DNA of 64,000 bases from positions 1-64,000 of the forward strand of contig CAMLMV010000031.1 of the NCBI GenBank assembly GCA_946481275.1, read 5' to 3'. Source of the DNA: an uncultured Massilia sp. Its GTDB lineage: Bacteria > Pseudomonadota > Gammaproteobacteria > Burkholderiales > Burkholderiaceae. A model generated the notes under the pieces. That model worked only from the letters and a program-made list of their open reading frames with translations, did not search any database and was not told where the DNA came from. The position numbers were made by a program, and so were the translations under genes. This document shows positions 60,715-64,000 of this stretch, piece by piece (position 1 is the first letter of the stretch; every line of letters starts with the position of its first letter).

Positions 60715-61848
60715 CTAAATGGCCAGCAGGTGCGTGCCAATCTCGCGCACTGATTTTGCTCCGGTCAGCACCATATTCGTCCGCATGTCTTTTTCCAGAA
60801 TCGCAAGTAGCCGTTCCACTCCGGCCTGCCCTTGCGTAGCGAGCGCGTACACGAACGCGCGTCCAATCAGCACGCCGTCTGCGCCCAGGGCCAGCATACG
60901 AAACACGTCCGTACCGGTACGCACGCCACCATCCGCGAAAATCGTCATCCTGTCCTTGACGACTTCCGCGATGGCAGGCAAGGCCTGCGCTGTCGACAAT
61001 GCGCCGTCCAACTGGCGCCCGCCATGATTCGAGACGACGATGCCGTCCGCGCCGAAGGCCAGCGCGTCCCGCGCATCGCCTCGATCCAGAATTCCCTTGA
61101 TGACCAGATTGCCCTTCCACTCGTCGCGGATCCACTCGAGGTCCCGCCAGCCAATGGCGGGATCGAAATTTGCGCCAAGCCATCCGATATAGTCCTGGAG
61201 TCCAGTGGCACGCCCGCGGTAGGCCGAAATGTTCCCGAGATCGTGGGGACGCCCGCGCAGTCCGACGTCGAGCGCCCAGCGCGGATGCAGCATGGCCTGG
61301 ATAACGCGGCGCAGCGCCGCATTCGGGCCACTCATGCCACTGTGCGCGTCACGGTAACGTGCACCCGGCACCGGCATGTCCACGGTAAAGACAAGGGTCG
61401 TCGCCCCAAGGTCGCTTGCGCGCTTCATTACGTCGCGCATGAAGCCCCGATCCTTCAACACGTAAAGCTGGAACCATATCGGCCTGGACGCCTGCGCGGC
61501 CACTTCCGCCAGCGGACACACGGAGACCGTCGACTGAATGAACGGGATATTCCGATTACACGCGGCCCGCACGGCTTGCACTTCGCCGCGCCTTGCGTAC
61601 ATTCCGGTCAGTCCGACAGGCGCCAGCGCAATGGGCAGGTCATATCGCTGGCCGAACCATTCGACGCCGAGATCGAGCTGCTCCGAACCGCGCATGACAC
61701 GCTGGCGCAGCTTGACGGATTGCAGGTCATCGACATTGGCACGCAGCGTCTCCTCGGCGCCCGCACCGCCATCGAGATAATGGAATAGAAACGGGGGCAA
61801 TACGCGGCGTGCGGCCGCACGATAGTCGGTAGCGGATGAAATAATCAC
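60715..61848 (-). CDS. lldD: FMN-dependent L-lactate dehydrogenase
   Basis: A 377-residue alpha-hydroxy-acid oxidase family protein. The natural start is GTG 61848 ([20 protein letters not shown]), exactly where LldD proteins begin; the longer frame to 61977 is not family-like. [51 protein letters not shown] (catalytic His) and [20 protein letters not shown] are present. It oxidises L-lactate to pyruvate at the membrane. In this operon it would finish the lactaldehyde branch of L-rhamnose breakdown. The upstream ribosome site is weak. Confidence 0.93.
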   Translation of the reverse strand: MIISSATDYRAAARRVLPPFLFHYLDGGAGAEETLRANVDDLQSVKLRQRVMRGSEQLDLGVEWFGQRYDLPIALAPVGLTGMYARRGEVQAVRAACNRNIPFIQSTVSVCPLAEVAAQASRPIWFQLYVLKDRGFMRDVMKRASDLGATTLVFTVDMPVPGARYRDAHSGMSGPNAALRRVIQAMLHPRWALDVGLRGRPHDLGNISAYRGRATGLQDYIGWLGANFDPAIGWRDLEWIRDEWKGNLVIKGILDRGDARDALAFGADGIVVSNHGGRQLDGALSTAQALPAIAEVVKDRMTIFADGGVRTGTDVFRMLALGADGVLIGRAFVYALATQGQAGVERLLAILEKDMRTNMVLTGAKSVREIGTHLLAI

Positions 61849-61906
61849 GGTAATTTGAATGAAGGGTACGACTTGAATCGATCTGCGAAGCAGGAAGGCA
61901 CGGCGT

Positions 61907-62689
61907 TTACTGCACTGCCTCGAGCCTGGCCGCAGCATCGACGATCGACAGGAATTGCTGTGCGTTGAGCGACGCACCGCCGATCAGACCGCCATCGATG
62001 TCGGGCATCGCCAGCAGCTCCGCAGCATTGTCCGGCTTCATGCTCCCCCCGTACAGGATGCGTACTCGTTGCGAGGCAGGTGCAGAATACGTTGCAAGAC
62101 ATTGCCGGATGAATGCGTGAGCGTCCTGCGCCACGCTGGCGGTCGCCGTCACGCCACTGCCGATCGCCCATACGGGCTCATACGCGACCGTCAACGCCGT
62201 GAGGTGTCCGCTGTCGGCCAGAGCCTCAGCGACGACACGGATCTGACGCGACAGCACGTCATAGGTGCGTCCGGTCTGGCGCTCGTCCCAGGTCTCGCCG
62301 ACGCAAACGATCGGGCTCAGCCCCGCCGATATCGCCTGCAAGGTCTTTCGAGCCACCCTGTCGTCACATTCCCCATGGGACATACGCCGTTCGGAGTGTC
62401 CGAGCAGGACATAGCGGCATCGGAAGTCGGTCAGCATCGTTGCCGACACCTCCCCCGTCCGGGCGCCACTCACATGTTCAGAGATGTCTTGTGCGCCAAG
62501 GGCAATGTCGGTCGCCGACAAGACGACATCGCAAAGGTCGAGATAAACGAATGGGGGACAGATCGCCACCTCGCACCCCAAGGCATTCGACCGGGCACCG
62601 ATGACTCCCAGCAGATCCCGGACAGTCTGCCGGCTGCCATTCATCTTCCAATTTCCAACAATTAGTTTACGACGCAATTCTGCTCCCAT
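61907..62689 (-). CDS. tpiA: triose-phosphate isomerase
   Basis: A 260-residue [23 protein letters not shown] (substrate Asn/Lys), [17 protein letters not shown] (His), [20 protein letters not shown] (Glu) and [13 protein letters not shown] 62689 is the family-like start; an in-frame ATG at 62701 is possible. Beside rhamnose isomerase it probably handles dihydroxyacetone phosphate from rhamnulose-1-phosphate cleavage and need not be the housekeeping copy. Confidence 0.94.
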   Translation of the reverse strand: MGAELRRKLIVGNWKMNGSRQTVRDLLGVIGARSNALGCEVAICPPFVYLDLCDVVLSATDIALGAQDISEHVSGARTGEVSATMLTDFRCRYVLLGHSERRMSHGECDDRVARKTLQAISAGLSPIVCVGETWDERQTGRTYDVLSRQIRVVAEALADSGHLTALTVAYEPVWAIGSGVTATASVAQDAHAFIRQCLATYSAPASQRVRILYGGSMKPDNAAELLAMPDIDGGLIGGASLNAQQFLSIVDAAARLEAVQ

Positions 62690-62781
62690 GAATGCTCTCA
62701 TCAGTCTCGATCGACAATCTGTCGCCATCGCCACCCGAATTCCGCGCCTGACAACATGGCGCGGAATCCACGCTGCGGACG

Positions 62782-64000
62782 TTAGACGATACCGCTGCTG
62801 CTCGCGCCGGCCTTCGCTGGACGAGCGCTCGCGGCACGGTCACGGTAGCCGCTCGCGCGATAGCACGCCACCGGATCAACCGCACCGCCAGAACGTGCGC
62901 GCGCCATCGCCAGGATCGGCGATACGTCGGTGCGGAATGCCGTTTTGAGGGCCTGTGCTGCCAACAACACGTCGTTCGAGCCTTGCAGTTCAGCGAGTTT
63001 GACCCTGTCTACAAGCGCAGCCTGCACGTACGCGCGCTGCACCTCGACGGCGCTGTTCATGAGGCTTTCGATGGGATCCGTCACGTTGTGCGATTGGTCG
63101 AGCATGTACGCCGGCTGGAATGCGGCGCCATCGCGCTGTGTTGCATCGGCCAGTTCGTTGAAGACCAGGAACAACTGGAACGGGTTGATCGAGCCGGAGT
63201 CCAGATCGTCGTCGCCGTATTTGCTGTCGTTGAAGTGGAAGCCGCCTAGTTTGCCGAACTGCGCGAGGCGCGCGACGATCATCTCGATGTTCGTGTTCGG
63301 CGCATGGTGGCCCAGGTCGACAAGGCATTTCGCCTTCGGACCCAGCGTCGTCGCGCACGCGAAACTCGTGCCCCAGTCGGCGATCGTGGTCGCGTAGAAC
63401 GCCGGCTCGAACAGCTTGTGTTCGATGAAGACGTTCCAGTCGTCGGGAAGTGCCGCGTAGATCTCGCGCATGCTGTCCAGGTAGCGTTCCAGAGCGCCGC
63501 GCAGGTTGCTCTGACCCGGGAAATTGGCGCCGTCACCGACCCATACCGTCAGCGCCTTCGAGCCGAGCTCACGCCCCAGTTCGATGCATTCGATGTTGTG
63601 CTTGACGGCCTGCGCACGCGTCGCCGCCGCGTTGGCCGTCAGGCTGCCGTACTTGTAGGTATGCTCCTGGCCCTGCTGGTCCTGGAACGTGTTCGAGTTG
63701 ACGGCATCGAAAGCAAGGCCGAGCTCGTCCGCATGCTGGCGCAGTTCCTTCGGGTCCGTCGGCTTGTCCCACGGGAAGTGCGGCGACACGGCCGGCGTGG
63801 CACGCGTCAGCTGATTGATGACTGCACAATCGTCCAGTTTTTCGAACACGTTGCGCGGTTCACCCCGGCCCGGGAAGCGCGCAAAGCGGGTGCCGCCCGT
63901 GCCTACGCCCCAGCTGGGAACGGCTACGACGAAGCCCTGTGCGAGCGTGGTCAATGCCTCGATGTCCTGTCCGCGGCGGGCGAGCACGCCGCTCAGTGCG
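62782..64000 (-). CDS. rhaI: L-rhamnose catabolism isomerase, 5' end outside window
   Basis: At least 406 residues; the frame runs off the window edge. VAVPSWGVGTGGTRFARFPG, AVSPHFPWDKPTDPKELRQH, DAVNSNTFQDQQGQEHTYKY, FIEHKLFEPAFYATTIADWG and DLGHHAPNTNIEMIVARLAQ, followed by FGKLGGFHFNDSKYGDDDLD, are typical of RhaI (Pseudomonas stutzeri type) and give the metal-binding His/Asp/Glu set. It converts L-rhamnose to L-rhamnulose. The tpiA and lldD genes follow on the same strand. Confidence 0.92.
   Translation of the reverse strand, partial: ALSGVLARRGQDIEALTTLAQGFVVAVPSWGVGTGGTRFARFPGRGEPRNVFEKLDDCAVINQLTRATPAVSPHFPWDKPTDPKELRQHADELGLAFDAVNSNTFQDQQGQEHTYKYGSLTANAAATRAQAVKHNIECIELGRELGSKALTVWVGDGANFPGQSNLRGALERYLDSMREIYAALPDDWNVFIEHKLFEPAFYATTIADWGTSFACATTLGPKAKCLVDLGHHAPNTNIEMIVARLAQFGKLGGFHFNDSKYGDDDLDSGSINPFQLFLVFNELADATQRDGAAFQPAYMLDQSHNVTDPIESLMNSAVEVQRAYVQAALVDRVKLAELQGSNDVLLAAQALKTAFRTDVSPILAMARARSGGAVDPVACYRASGYRDRAASARPAKAGASSSGIV

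Overview
The window looks like a chromosome segment of a high-GC betaproteobacterium, most likely an Oxalobacteraceae member close to Massilia or Duganella. That placement is an inference from codon use, the large Xanthomonas/Caulobacter-type TonB receptor, the LytS/LytR pair with small LiaF-like membrane proteins, and the polysaccharide gene set; no rRNA or other phylogenetic marker is present.

Layout. (1) 1-1101: a TnpB (IS200/IS605) N-terminal remnant abuts the broken 3' end of a GT1-type glycosyltransferase gene. (2) 1153-8527: part of a type VI secretion locus on the minus strand (M15 peptidase, TssM, TagF, OmpA-like protein) and a divergent proline/alanine-rich membrane protein. (3) 8614-12552: a two-gene DNA-repair operon (FAN1-type VRR-NUC nuclease, then a nuclease-helicase of the XPD/DinG type) behind a near-ideal LexA box. 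(4) 12542-15531: a LytTR response regulator, its LytS-type kinase and two LiaF-like envelope-stress membrane proteins. (5) 15608-20459: two 54-aa genes, a TonB-dependent receptor and a DUF1460 lipoprotein. (6) 20460-45935: a Wzx/Wzy-dependent polysaccharide locus. The plus-strand arm encodes a CapD/PglF-type dehydratase and a complete WbpA-B-E-D-I set for UDP-ManNAc3NAcA, with a GT4 enzyme, a GNAT-like protein and a NodB-like deacetylase between them. The minus-strand arms encode an aminotransferase, a PglC-like initiating transferase, GT4 enzymes, Wzy, Wzx, Wzc and Wza. Two paralogous secreted beta-helix proteins (30.8 and 44.8 kb) occur in the locus. (7) 46263-50408: a TonB/TolA-like energy transducer, a GH1 enzyme and a lipoprotein metallo-hydrolase.

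(8) 50409-60714 is an accessory island. Its core is a minus-strand, AT-rich recombinase operon: a 490-aa tyrosine recombinase, a 111-aa protein resembling only the C-terminal end of such an enzyme, an 1128-aa recombinase with a zinc-type cysteine cluster, and a 227-aa accessory protein. Order and architecture fit the Gamma-Mobile-Trio (GmtY-GmtZ-GmtX) described from Gammaproteobacteria, here in an apparent betaproteobacterium and with an extra gene. Two 33-bp imperfect direct repeats lie just upstream. To the right is a graveyard of broken genes: IS3 pieces, an efflux outer-membrane factor, a DEAD-type helicase, an IS630 transposase and a GH2 beta-galactosidase.

(9) 60715-64000: lldD, tpiA and the 3' part of rhaI, which together suit L-rhamnose breakdown through lactaldehyde/lactate and dihydroxyacetone phosphate.

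The strongest candidates for something new are the four-gene recombinase operon with its repeats and possible start-site frameshift, the SOS-controlled FAN1/nuclease-helicase pair, and the polysaccharide locus with its twin beta-helix proteins and an arginine-for-lysine P-loop in Wzc.
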